A stretch of DNA of 64,000 nt from Photorhabdus caribbeanensis. GTDB lineage: Bacteria; Pseudomonadota; Gammaproteobacteria; Enterobacterales; Enterobacteriaceae. A program made the position numbers and the translations under genes. Below the pieces are notes generated by a model. The model had not been told where the DNA came from and made no database searches. It saw only the letters and a list, made by a program, of their open reading frames with translations. Location: NCBI RefSeq assembly GCF_018448885.1, contig NZ_RCWB01000019.1, forward strand, positions 4,188-68,187, written 5' to 3'. Below, piece after piece: positions 1-8,480 of this stretch (positions within the stretch are counted from its first letter, which is position 1; each line of letters starts with the position of its first letter).

Positions 1-1
1 T

Positions 2-82
2 GCCGATTTAGAAGCTCAAATTCCTTTGATTTTGGCAGAATTGGATCGCCTAGGTCCCCCTGATGAAGATCTTTCCAAATGA
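2..82 (+). CDS. 3' end of an array paralogue (unit 0), partial
   Basis: This is the last 26 codons and stop of a gene that begins before the window. The residues match the C-terminal end of the downstream 322-aa paralogues. The nucleotides are the same as the end of unit 2 (around 1930-2012), including the Lys codon before the stop where most other units have Glu. The TGA at 80-82 overlaps the ATG of the next unit at 79. It shows that the tandem array extends upstream of the window. Confidence 0.9.
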   Translation, partial: ADLEAQIPLILAELDRLGPPDEDLSK

Positions 83-1047
83 AACAACGATTAAAAAACT
101 TACTCAAAAAATGGTTTCCTACTATTCATCCACTGCCAACCAAACGGCTAGCTCGCTGGGAAAAAGAACTTCTGTCAGCACCACCAGATATTAAGGATGA
201 GGAAACAATTAAGCATGTAGAAATATTGGACTACCTTGATAATAAGGAATGCCATATCCGTAACACTCAACGCCGCGCCCGGAGTATTACCCTAATCCCG
301 GTTACATTAGGGATCATTAGTAGCCTTATTCTAAATATTAATGGATTTATCAAAGATCGTAAAAATGATGAGAGGGGTATTCATCAGTGGGTCAATTTAG
401 TAAAAGAGGAATATGGTGACGAATTTTATCTACGCAATGATCTACCCAGCTATATGGAAAATGCCCGTTATATTGGTAACGATAAAGAGATATCTCTGAG
501 AAAATATCTTCACTATCGCTATACCTTTTATCCTAGTAGTTCAAGGATTATCAAAATTGATATAGGTTTCCTGCTTCTTTACCTAATAATTATTCCACCG
601 TTTGTTTGGGGAGTATTCTTTTCCCAGAGACAAGCTCCATTAATTATCGACCGTGAACGGCAAATTTTTTACACCTGGTACAAAGGTAAAGCTTATGCCG
701 CTCGTTATCCACAAGTAGGCATGGCAGAAAAAACTAACATTCTTTTCCTCAAAGTCTACGGCCTGGACGAGAACAATCAACTTATCGGGCGTGGTTTTAT
801 CCCTAACGTCAGCAGTTATACTTTTGCCTTCTTAAGTAGTGGCAATGATAAAGGTTTGGCGCTGGCTTTTATGGTGAAATTTTTATTAAACGGTAAAGAG
901 GTGGTCAGTAAAGTAGATTATAAACGCCGTGAGCCGCTTATTTGGTGGAGTAAAGATAAAAGACCTGCCAATTTAGACGCTCAAATTCCATTGATTCTGG
1001 CAGAATTGGATCGCTTAGGTCCCCCTGATGAAGATCTTTCCGAATGA
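79..1047 (+). CDS. Tandem-array two-TM protein, unit 1
   Basis: Unknown function. The 322-aa product has a basic cytoplasmic N-terminus (1-66), a predicted membrane segment at about 69-88, a loop at about 89-159, a second membrane segment at about 160-182 and a conserved C-terminal domain (183-322) that opens with QAPLIIDRERQIFYTWYKGK. Basic residues lie before TM1 and after TM2, so the loop is probably periplasmic and both ends cytoplasmic. It overlaps its neighbours by ATGA on both sides, implying translational coupling. The loop is of the GFIKDRKNDE / YMENARYIGN type and most resembles unit 4. The C-terminal motif faintly recalls DUF6708-type proteins linked to type VI secretion loci, but I cannot confirm that. 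Confidence 0.88.
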   Translation: MKQRLKNLLKKWFPTIHPLPTKRLARWEKELLSAPPDIKDEETIKHVEILDYLDNKECHIRNTQRRARSITLIPVTLGIISSLILNINGFIKDRKNDERGIHQWVNLVKEEYGDEFYLRNDLPSYMENARYIGNDKEISLRKYLHYRYTFYPSSSRIIKIDIGFLLLYLIIIPPFVWGVFFSQRQAPLIIDRERQIFYTWYKGKAYAARYPQVGMAEKTNILFLKVYGLDENNQLIGRGFIPNVSSYTFAFLSSGNDKGLALAFMVKFLLNGKEVVSKVDYKRREPLIWWSKDKRPANLDAQIPLILAELDRLGPPDEDLSE

Positions 1048-2012
1048 AACAACGATTAAAAAACTTACTCAAAAAATGGTTTCCCACTATTCATCCATTG
1101 CCAGCCCAACGGCTGGCACGCTGGGAAAAAGAAATTCTGTCAGTACCTCCAGATATTAAGGATGCAGAAACCATCAAACATGTGGAAATATTGGACTATC
1201 TTGATAATAAAGAATGTCATATTCGCAATACCCAACGCCGTGCTCGGAGTATTGCCTTGATCCCGGTCACACTGGGGATTATTAGTAGCCTAGTGTTAAA
1301 CGTTAACGATTTTATGGAATCGCGAAAAAAGAATGAAGCGTGGATACATAGTTGGGTAAATTTAGCTAAAAAAAAATATGGTGAAGAATTTTATCTGCGC
1401 AATGATTTGCCTGATTATATGGAAGATGCTCGTTATATTGGTAACGATAAAAAGATCTCCCTGAAAAAATATCTGTACTACCGCTATACCTTTTACCCAA
1501 GTAGTTCCCGGCTTCTCAAAATTGATATAAGTTTCCTATTGCTCTATCTACTGATTATTCCACCTTTCTTATGGGCCATATTTTTTTTACGCCGTCAAGC
1601 ACCATTAATTATCGATCGCGAACGACAAATCTTTTACACCTGGTACAAAGGTAAAGCTTATGCAGCTCGTTATCCACAAGTCGGCATGGGGGAAAAAACT
1701 AATATTCTGTTCCTCAAAGTCTACGGCCTGGATGAGAACAATCAACTTATCGGGCGTGGCTTTATCCCTAACGTCAGCAGTTATTCTTTTGCTTTTTTAA
1801 GCAGTGGCAATGATAAAGCTCTGGCAGTCGCTTTTATGGTGAAATTCTTATTAAACGGTAAAGAGGCGGTCAGTAAAGTGGATTATAAACGCCGCGAGCC
1901 GCTTATCTGGTGGAGTAAAGATAAAAGACCCGCCGATTTAGAAGCTCAAATTCCTTTGATTTTGGCAGAATTGGATCGCCTAGGTCCCCCTGATGAAGAT
2001 CTTTCCAAATGA
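1044..2012 (+). CDS. Tandem-array two-TM protein, unit 2
   Basis: A 322-aa paralogue with exactly the same length and layout as unit 1: conserved N-terminus, TM1, loop, TM2, conserved C-terminal domain. Loop residues differ (NDFMESRKKNE, then KKKYGEEF and YMEDARYIGN), and the middle of the loop is closest to unit 5. It ends in Lys before the stop, as unit 0 does. The start is the ATG overlapping the previous TGA. No strong ribosome binding site precedes it, so it probably relies on ribosomes finishing the upstream unit. Function unknown. Confidence 0.88.
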   Translation: MKQRLKNLLKKWFPTIHPLPAQRLARWEKEILSVPPDIKDAETIKHVEILDYLDNKECHIRNTQRRARSIALIPVTLGIISSLVLNVNDFMESRKKNEAWIHSWVNLAKKKYGEEFYLRNDLPDYMEDARYIGNDKKISLKKYLYYRYTFYPSSSRLLKIDISFLLLYLLIIPPFLWAIFFLRRQAPLIIDRERQIFYTWYKGKAYAARYPQVGMGEKTNILFLKVYGLDENNQLIGRGFIPNVSSYSFAFLSSGNDKALAVAFMVKFLLNGKEAVSKVDYKRREPLIWWSKDKRPADLEAQIPLILAELDRLGPPDEDLSK

Positions 2013-2977
2013 AACAACGATTAAAAAACTTACTCAAAAAATGGTTTCCTACTATTCATCCTTTGCCAGCCCAACGGCTGGCCCGTTGGGAAAAAGAAAT
2101 TCTGTCAGTACCGCCAGATATTAAGGATGCAGAAACCATCAAACATGTGGAAATATTGGACTATCTTGATGATAAGGAGTGCTATATTCGCAACACCCAA
2201 CGTCGCGCCCGGAGTATTACTTTGATCCCTGTAACACTGGGATTAATTACCAGTATGTTATTAACAGTAAATGATTTCATAGAAGAACGAAAGAGTAATG
2301 AATCAGAAATTTATCATTGGGTTGATGTAGCTAAAAAAGAATATGGGGATAAGTTCTACCTACGTGATGACCTACCTGACTATTTAAACGGTATGAACTA
2401 TATTGGTGATGATAAAAATCTGTCCCTGAAAAAGTACTTACATTATCGATATAATTATTATCGATATAGCGACTACCTTTTTAAAGTCGATATAGGTTTT
2501 CTTCTACTCTATTTGTTGATTATTCCTCCTTTTGTCTGGACCATCTTTTTCTTACGCCGCCAGGCACCATTAATTATCGATCGCGAAAGGCAGATCTTTT
2601 ATACTTGGTATAAAGGCAAAGCTTATGCCGCCCGCTATCCACAAATAGGCATGGCAGAAAAAACTAATATTCTGTTCCTCAAAGTCTACGGTCTGGACGA
2701 GAACAATCAACTTATCGGGCGTGGTTTTATCCCTAACGTCAGCAGTTATTCTTTTGCTTTTTTAAGCAGTGGCAATGATAAAGGTTTGGCGCTGGCTTTT
2801 ATGGTGAAATTCTTATTAAACGGCAAAGAGGCGGTCAGTAAGGTGGATTATAAACGCCGTGAACCGCTTATCTGGTGGAGTAAAGATAAAAGACCCACCG
2901 ATTTAGATGCTCAAATTCCATTGATTTTGGCAGAATTGGATCGCTTAGGTCCCCCTGATGAAGATCTTTCCGAATGA
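2009..2977 (+). CDS. Tandem-array two-TM protein, unit 3
   Basis: A 322-aa paralogue carrying the second main loop type (TVNDFIEERKSNES, then YLNGMNYIGDDKNLS). TM1 also differs (LGLITSMLLTVN). Bases 2185-2385 are identical to 5080-5280 of unit 6, three units away, while the two genes differ on either side. That is the mark of a recent conversion or block duplication. The C-terminal domain is nearly the same as in the other units. ATGA overlaps on both sides. Function unknown. Confidence 0.88.
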   Translation: MKQRLKNLLKKWFPTIHPLPAQRLARWEKEILSVPPDIKDAETIKHVEILDYLDDKECYIRNTQRRARSITLIPVTLGLITSMLLTVNDFIEERKSNESEIYHWVDVAKKEYGDKFYLRDDLPDYLNGMNYIGDDKNLSLKKYLHYRYNYYRYSDYLFKVDIGFLLLYLLIIPPFVWTIFFLRRQAPLIIDRERQIFYTWYKGKAYAARYPQIGMAEKTNILFLKVYGLDENNQLIGRGFIPNVSSYSFAFLSSGNDKGLALAFMVKFLLNGKEAVSKVDYKRREPLIWWSKDKRPTDLDAQIPLILAELDRLGPPDEDLSE

Positions 2978-3942
2978 AACAACGATTAAAAAACTTACTC
3001 AAAAAATGGTTTCCCACTATCCATCCATTGCCAGCCCAACGGCTGGCACGCTGGGAAAAAGAAATTCTGTCAGTACCGCCAGATATTAAGGATGCAGAAA
3101 CCATCAAACATGTGGAAATATTGGACTATCTTGATGATAAAGAGTGTCATATCCGCAATCCTCAACGCCGTTTTAGGAGTATTAATCTAATCCCAGTTAC
3201 ATTAGGGATTATTAGTAGTCTTATTTTGAATATTAACGGATTTATCGAAGACCGTAAAAATGATGAAAAAGCTATCCATCGATGGGTTAATTTAGTAAAA
3301 AAAGAATATGGTGATGCGTTTTATCTACGTAATGATCTGCCAGATTACATGGAAAATGCCCGTTATATTGGTAATGATAAAGAAATCTCTCTGAAAAAAT
3401 ATTTACACTATCGTTATACTTTTTACCCAAGCAGCACCCGATTGCTCATAATTGATATAAGTTTCCTTCTGCTCTATCTATTGATTATTCCACCCTTTGT
3501 ATATTGTATATTTTTTTGGCAGAGTCAGGCACCATTAATTATCGACCGTGAACGACAGATTTTCTATACCTGGTACAAAGGTAAAGCCTATGCCGCCCGT
3601 TATCCACAATTAGGCATGGTGGAAAAAGCTAATATTTTATATTTCAAAGTCTACGGCCTAGATGAAAATAATCAACTTATCGGACGCGGCTTTATTCCTA
3701 ATGTCAGTAGTTATACTTTTGCTTTCTTAAGTAGTGGCAATGATAAAGCGCTGGCAGTCGCCTTTATGGTGAAATTCTTATTAAACGGCAAAGAGGCAGT
3801 CAGTAAGGTGGATTATAAACGCCGTGAGTCGCTTATCTGGTGGAGTAAAGATAAAAGACCCGCCGATTTAGAAGCTCAAATTCCTTTAATTTTGGCCGAA
3901 TTGGATCGCTTAGGTCCCCCTGATGAAGATCTTTCCGAATGA
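2974..3942 (+). CDS. Tandem-array two-TM protein, unit 4
   Basis: A 322-aa paralogue. The stretch before TM1 (RNPQRRFRSINLIP) and TM1 are shared with the adjacent unit 5, while the later loop (YMENARYIGNDKEIS, RYTFYPSS) follows unit 1, so it looks mosaic. TM2 ends VYCIFFWQSQ rather than the usual RR/SR. ATGA overlaps on both sides. Function unknown. Confidence 0.88.
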   Translation: MKQRLKNLLKKWFPTIHPLPAQRLARWEKEILSVPPDIKDAETIKHVEILDYLDDKECHIRNPQRRFRSINLIPVTLGIISSLILNINGFIEDRKNDEKAIHRWVNLVKKEYGDAFYLRNDLPDYMENARYIGNDKEISLKKYLHYRYTFYPSSTRLLIIDISFLLLYLLIIPPFVYCIFFWQSQAPLIIDRERQIFYTWYKGKAYAARYPQLGMVEKANILYFKVYGLDENNQLIGRGFIPNVSSYTFAFLSSGNDKALAVAFMVKFLLNGKEAVSKVDYKRRESLIWWSKDKRPADLEAQIPLILAELDRLGPPDEDLSE

Positions 3943-4907
3943 AACAACGATTAAAAAACTTACTCAAAAAATGGTTTCCCACTATCCATCCACTGCCAGC
4001 CCAACGGCTGGTTCGTTGGGAAAAAGAAATTCTGGCGGCACCACCGGATATTAAGGATGCAGAAACCATCAAACATGTGGAAATATTGGACTATCTTGAT
4101 GATAAGGAGTGTCATATCCGCAATCCTCAACGCCGTTTTAGGAGTATTAATCTAATCCCTGTTACATTAGGGATTATTAGTAGTCTTATTCTGAATATTA
4201 ACGGATTTATCGAAGACCGTAAAAATGATGAAGCAGGGATCCATCAGTGGGTAGCATTGGTAAAGAAGAAATATGGTGAAGAATTTTATCTGCGTAACGA
4301 TTTACCAGACTATATGGAAGATGCCCGTTATATTGGTAATGATAAAGAAATTTCACTAAGAAAATATTTACATTACCGTTATAATTATTATCTGCATAGC
4401 GACTCTTTTTTGAAGATTGATATAGGCTTCCTACTACTCTATCTACTGGTTATTCCACCTTTTGTTTATTGCATATTTTTCTGGAGCCGTCAGGCACCAT
4501 TAATTATCGACCGTGAACGACAGATTTTCTACACCTGGCATAAAGGTAAAGCCTATGCTGCCCGTTATCCACAATTAGGTATGCTGGAAAAAACCAATAT
4601 TCTGTATCTCAAAGTCTACGGATTGGATGAAAATAATAACCTTATCGAACGTGTCTTTATCCCTAATGTCAGCAGTTATACTTTTGCTTTTTTAAGCAGT
4701 GGCAATGATAAAGCGCTGGCAGTCGCCTTTATGGTGAAGTTTTTATTAAACGGAAAAGAAGCAGTCAGTAAGGTGGATTATAAACGCCGTGAACCGCTTA
4801 TTTGGTGGAGTAAAGATAAAAGACCCGCCGATTTAGACGCTCAAATTCCGTTGATTCTGGCAGAATTGGATCGCTTAGGTCCCCCTGATGAAGATCTTTC
4901 CGAATGA
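3939..4907 (+). CDS. Tandem-array two-TM protein, unit 5
   Basis: A 322-aa paralogue. The first half of the loop is like unit 4 (GFIEDRKNDE), the middle like unit 2 (KKKYGEEF, YMEDARYIGN), and the end (RYNYYLHSDSFLKID) resembles units 3 and 6, so it is a three-way mosaic. The C-terminal domain has private changes (TWHKGK, NNLIERVF) at positions otherwise constant in the array. ATGA overlaps on both sides. Function unknown. Confidence 0.88.
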   Translation: MKQRLKNLLKKWFPTIHPLPAQRLVRWEKEILAAPPDIKDAETIKHVEILDYLDDKECHIRNPQRRFRSINLIPVTLGIISSLILNINGFIEDRKNDEAGIHQWVALVKKKYGEEFYLRNDLPDYMEDARYIGNDKEISLRKYLHYRYNYYLHSDSFLKIDIGFLLLYLLVIPPFVYCIFFWSRQAPLIIDRERQIFYTWHKGKAYAARYPQLGMLEKTNILYLKVYGLDENNNLIERVFIPNVSSYTFAFLSSGNDKALAVAFMVKFLLNGKEAVSKVDYKRREPLIWWSKDKRPADLDAQIPLILAELDRLGPPDEDLSE

Positions 4908-5872
4908 AGCAACGATTAAAAAACTTACTCAAAAAATGGTTTCCTACTATTCATCCCTTGCCAGCCCAACGGCTGGTTCGTTGGGAAAAAGAGATTCTGG
5001 CGGCACCACCAGATATTAGGGATGCAGAAACCATCAAACATGTGGAAATACTGGACTATCTTGATGATAAGGAGTGCTGTATTCGCAACACCCAACGTCG
5101 CGCCCGGAGTATTACTTTGATCCCTGTAACACTGGGATTAATTACCAGTATGTTATTAACAGTAAATGATTTCATAGAAGAACGAAAGAGTAATGAATCA
5201 GAAATTTATCATTGGGTTGATGTAGCTAAAAAAGAATATGGGGATAAGTTCTACCTACGTGATGACCTACCTGACTATTTGAACGGTATGAACTATATTG
5301 GTAATGATAAAGATCTGTCCCTGAGAAAATACTTGTATTACCGCTATAATTATTATGAATATAGTGACTATTATTTTAAAGTTGATATAGGTTTCCTGCT
5401 GCTCTACCTACTGATTATTCCACCTTTCGTATGGGCTGTGTTTTTTTCACGGCGACAAGCACCATTAATTATCAATCGTGAACGACAGATCTTTTACACC
5501 TGGTATAAAGGCAAAGCTTATGCCGCTCGTTATCCACAAGTAGGCATGGCAGAAAAAACTAATATTCTGTTCCTCAAAGTCTACGGCCTGGACGAGAACA
5601 ATCAACTTATCGGACGTGGTTTTATCCCTAACGTCAGCAGTTATTCTTTTGCCTTCTTAAGTAGTGGCAATGATAAAGGTTTGGCGCTGGCTTTTATGGT
5701 GAAGTTTTTATTAAACGGCAAAGAGGCAGTCAGTAAAGTGGATTATAAACGCCGTGAGCCGCTTATCTGGTGGAGTAAAGATAAAAGACCCGCTGATCTA
5801 GAGGCACAAATTCCGTTGATTCTGGCCGAATTGGATCGCCTGGGTCCCCCTGATGAAGATCTTTCCGAATGA
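4904..5872 (+). CDS. Tandem-array two-TM protein, unit 6
   Basis: A 322-aa paralogue and the last intact unit. Its loop is of the NDFIEERKSNES / YLNGMNYIGN type, with 201 bp identical to unit 3. It has Asn instead of Asp in the otherwise constant LIIDRERQ motif (LIINRERQ). It overlaps the truncated unit 7 by ATGA. Function unknown. Confidence 0.88.
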   Translation: MKQRLKNLLKKWFPTIHPLPAQRLVRWEKEILAAPPDIRDAETIKHVEILDYLDDKECCIRNTQRRARSITLIPVTLGLITSMLLTVNDFIEERKSNESEIYHWVDVAKKEYGDKFYLRDDLPDYLNGMNYIGNDKDLSLRKYLYYRYNYYEYSDYYFKVDIGFLLLYLLIIPPFVWAVFFSRRQAPLIINRERQIFYTWYKGKAYAARYPQVGMAEKTNILFLKVYGLDENNQLIGRGFIPNVSSYSFAFLSSGNDKGLALAFMVKFLLNGKEAVSKVDYKRREPLIWWSKDKRPADLEAQIPLILAELDRLGPPDEDLSE

Positions 5873-6060
5873 AACAACGATTAAAAAACTTACTCAAAAA
5901 ATGGTTTCCCACTATCCATCCATTGCCAGCCCAACGGCTGGCACGCTGGGAAAAAGAGATTCTGGCACCACCGGATATTAAGGATGCAGAAACCATCAAA
6001 CATGTGGAGATATTGGACTATCTTGATGATAAGGAATGCCATGTTCATAATACTGATTGA
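5869..6060 (+). pseudogene. Truncated array paralogue, unit 7
   Basis: The first 58 or so codons match the conserved N-terminus of the array units, with one codon missing (EILAPPD where units 5 and 6 read EILAAPPD). Homology stops near 6043, just after DKECH, and the frame runs into a stop at 6058-6060 inside unrelated mscM-derived DNA. Both membrane segments and the C-terminal domain are lost, so it is unlikely to work. The start still overlaps the stop of unit 6 by ATGA. Confidence 0.8.
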
Positions 6061-6740
6061 TGGTCTGGTAGGTTTCTCTCTGATTGGTATTGAATAGCCA
6101 AAATTACAATGGCTTGTTGCTGCGTTAGGGGCTGGATTAGGTTTTGGCTTACAGGAAATCTTCGCCAATATTGTTTCTGGCCTGATGATACTGTTTGAAA
6201 AACCGATCCGTATCGGCAATACCGTAACTATCCGTAACCTGACCGGCAACATTACCAAGATCAATACACGAGCAACCCCCCTTTCAGACTGGAACAGAAA
6301 AGAGATCATTGTTCCAAACAAAGCCTTTATTATTGAACAGCTTATTAACTGGTCATTATCTGACACCATCACTCGTGTTGTACTGACAATTCCTGCACCG
6401 CAGAAGCTAACAGTGAAGAGGTCACGCAAATCCTGTTAACTGCCGCTAAACACAGCGCTATGATCCTTGATAACCCAGCACCTGAAGCTTATCTGGTTGA
6501 TCTTCAACATAGTATTCAGATATTTGAATGACGTATTTATGCCGCTGAAATGGGGCATCGCATGCCTGTCCGCCATGAAGTCCACCAGCTTATTCCGCAA
6601 GAATTTCATAAGCATGGCATTTCACTGCCATTCCCTCCATTTCGAATATGGGACTCTAAGCCGGACAATAGCATTCGGTTAAGCCCTCATAACTGGGAAA
6701 CGCATTCATGGTCGCCAAGCAGCACCAACCATCATGGAGC
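6043..6740 (+). pseudogene. mscM: Remnant of mechanosensitive channel gene mscM (yjeP)
   Basis: Read across frames, this stretch gives the C-terminal channel domain of the large MscS-family protein MscM: ILIDGLVGFSLIGIE, GLGFGLQEIFANIVSGL, WNRKEIIVPNKAFI, LINWSLSD, IYAAEMGHRMPVRHE and HGISLPFPPF. It is broken by a TAG at 6095-6097 (where the family has Trp), a frameshift near 6405 and a TGA at 6529-6531 (where the family has Leu). The much larger N-terminal part is absent and has been replaced by array unit 7. Non-functional. The choice of MscM over MscK rests on remembered family sequences. Confidence 0.75.
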
Positions 6741-6744
6741 CGAA

Positions 6745-6823
6745 GTAGAGTAAGAGACAGAGTGTAGTCATTTCTCTGCCTCTCCTCCCCGAACCGAACT
6801 GCGCCTTGCAGCGTATCCGGCTC
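6745..6823 (-). mobile_element. Probable group II intron 3'-end remnant
   Basis: On the minus strand the sequence reads GAGCCG (6823-6818), a short stem, CGGTTC (6796-6791), then GGGGAGGAGAGGCAGAG, a loop, CTCTGTCTC and TTACTCTAC. This order of conserved stems resembles the 3' end of bacterial group II introns just after the reverse-transcriptase gene. No reverse transcriptase is present nearby. The match is from memory and needs a covariance-model search. Confidence 0.4.
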
Positions 6824-6900
6824 TCCATTTATACATGGCTCATGGCCATTGCAACGTCATGATCAGAGTAACAGGCTTGTGATCTTATACCACTACATCA

Positions 6901-8214
6901 TCAAATTAGCCCGTGCACCAAAATCACGCCGATACATAACGGCCCGACGTATCTCCATATAAACAGTAAATACCGATGGTTACGCGATGACAAATTATCC
7001 GGTATGAGTGCATTGACCTTACTTGACCAACCAAAGACGAGGCAAATGATAATACCGAACAATGGCATTAGCACATTAGACGTAATGAAATCCAATATGT
7101 CGAAGATAGATTTTCCACCTAAAGTAACGTAGCTAAGAGGACCAAACGATAAGGAAACAGGAATCCCCATTAACATAATCGATGCCGTGACTATTAAGCT
7201 GGCTTTACTACGTGACCAGTGAAAGCTCGTCTGAACATAAGCAACAATGTGCTCAAGTAGCGAAATTGCTGAGGTCAGTGCGGCCATTAATAACAATAAA
7301 AAGAAAGTAACCGCCAGAATTGAGCCACCGGGCAGGCTGGCAAAATAAATTGGCATCGTCATAAAGGTTAACCCAGGCCCCACATTTGGCTTTAAGCCAG
7401 CGGCTGCCAAGGCAGGGAAAATCATCAGGCCAGCCAAGACACAAACCAGACAGGAGAGGATAACAACCCAGATACTCGATCGACCTATCCCTTTGTTATT
7501 AGGTAAATAGGAGCTGTATGTAATGTGAATGCCCAAACCGATAGACAATGAAAAAAATGCCAGCCCTAGCGCATCTAAAATGCCTTTTCCGGTCAAACTG
7601 TCGAAATCCGGGTATAAGAATAATTTTAGCCCTTCTGATGAACCAGGCAGACGGATGCCGACAATAATTAACACGATCATGATCAAGAATAACAGCGGCA
7701 TCATGACCTTAACTGACTTTTCCAGACCTTTTTGCACACCCGATAACACAACGAAACAAGTTAGCCCTGAAAATACCAGATGTGCAATAATCGGCCACCA
7801 CGGGTTGCTGATGAAATTGGTGAAAATAGAGGTCAATTGAGAAATATCGGTAATATTCAACTTCCCTGTGCTCGCCATCACTGTGTAACCGATGGTCCAG
7901 CCACCAACAACGCTATAGAAACTATAAATACACCATGAACTAAATATCCCTATAAAGCCAACCCATCCCCAATGTTTGCCCAGTGCTTTTTTAAACGCAT
8001 TGACGGCAACTTCGTTCGTACTACTTCCCAATATATTTTCAGCTAACAGGACCGCTAACCCAATCACAAAACTGAACAATAAAAAGACAACCAAAAATGC
8101 ACCACCACCATTTGTTGCCGAAACATACGAAAATTTCCAGATGGCGCCAATACCAACGGCAGAACCGGTTGCTGCTAATATATGCCCCAGACGGGATGTC
8201 CATTGTTGACTCAT
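6901..8214 (-). CDS. Sodium-dependent transporter, NSS/SNF family
   Basis: A 437-aa inner-membrane protein of the neurotransmitter:sodium symporter family, which in bacteria takes up amino acids with Na+. The family signature in TM1 is visible (LGHILAATGSAVGIGAIWKF, about residues 9-28), followed by some eleven hydrophobic segments, as expected. I chose the ATG at 8214, preceded by GGGGGT, over an ATG ten codons upstream that has no ribosome binding site. It looks intact. It is flanked by decayed DNA on both sides, so it is probably accessory. The substrate cannot be predicted. Confidence 0.85.
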   Translation of the reverse strand: MSQQWTSRLGHILAATGSAVGIGAIWKFSYVSATNGGGAFLVVFLLFSFVIGLAVLLAENILGSSTNEVAVNAFKKALGKHWGWVGFIGIFSSWCIYSFYSVVGGWTIGYTVMASTGKLNITDISQLTSIFTNFISNPWWPIIAHLVFSGLTCFVVLSGVQKGLEKSVKVMMPLLFLIMIVLIIVGIRLPGSSEGLKLFLYPDFDSLTGKGILDALGLAFFSLSIGLGIHITYSSYLPNNKGIGRSSIWVVILSCLVCVLAGLMIFPALAAAGLKPNVGPGLTFMTMPIYFASLPGGSILAVTFFLLLLMAALTSAISLLEHIVAYVQTSFHWSRSKASLIVTASIMLMGIPVSLSFGPLSYVTLGGKSIFDILDFITSNVLMPLFGIIICLVFGWSSKVNALIPDNLSSRNHRYLLFIWRYVGPLCIGVILVHGLI

Positions 8215-8275
8215 TCTACCCCCGAATAGATACAGTATTAGCACATGTATCTAAACTCACAGTCGTAAGCAAAAA

Positions 8276-8313
8276 ACCAGCAGGTGAGTTCCAAACACAG
8301 CTCGCCTGCTGGT
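8276..8313 (-). terminator. Rho-independent terminator downstream of the broken oxygenase gene
   Basis: ACCAGCAGG (8276-8284) pairs with CCTGCTGGT (8305-8313), extended inward by GAG/CTC. On the minus strand the stem is followed by a run of T (the A tract at 8271-8276). It lies about 170 bp past the oxygenase pseudogene stop and before the symporter start, separating the two transcription units. Confidence 0.65.
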
Positions 8314-8480
8314 CAAACATAGGTGAGAAAATGATATTTCCTTCCCCGACGAATAGGGCAAAGCCCATACGACCCTATACCCAAATATTTTTAGATGATA
8401 AATGGTATGTCATAGGGCGTTAAAACTACCAAAGGTGGACTAAAACCTAAACATTTTTTTCCTGATTTATTCAAAGTTCA

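Noticed and set aside
2868-3107. Minus-strand open frame across array junctions, repeated at 3833-4072 and 5763-5999
   Set aside because: It recurs only because the junction DNA is nearly identical in each unit. No ribosome binding site, and it lies antisense to the coding strand, so it is a shadow.
79-6060. CRISPR-like or non-coding satellite repeat
   Set aside because: Units are 965 bp, fully coding, in frame and with mainly conservative changes, so they are genes rather than spacers or satellite DNA.
5890-6429. 179-codon minus-strand frame over the unit 7/mscM join
   Set aside because: It is antisense to two recognisable gene remnants and resembles nothing I know.
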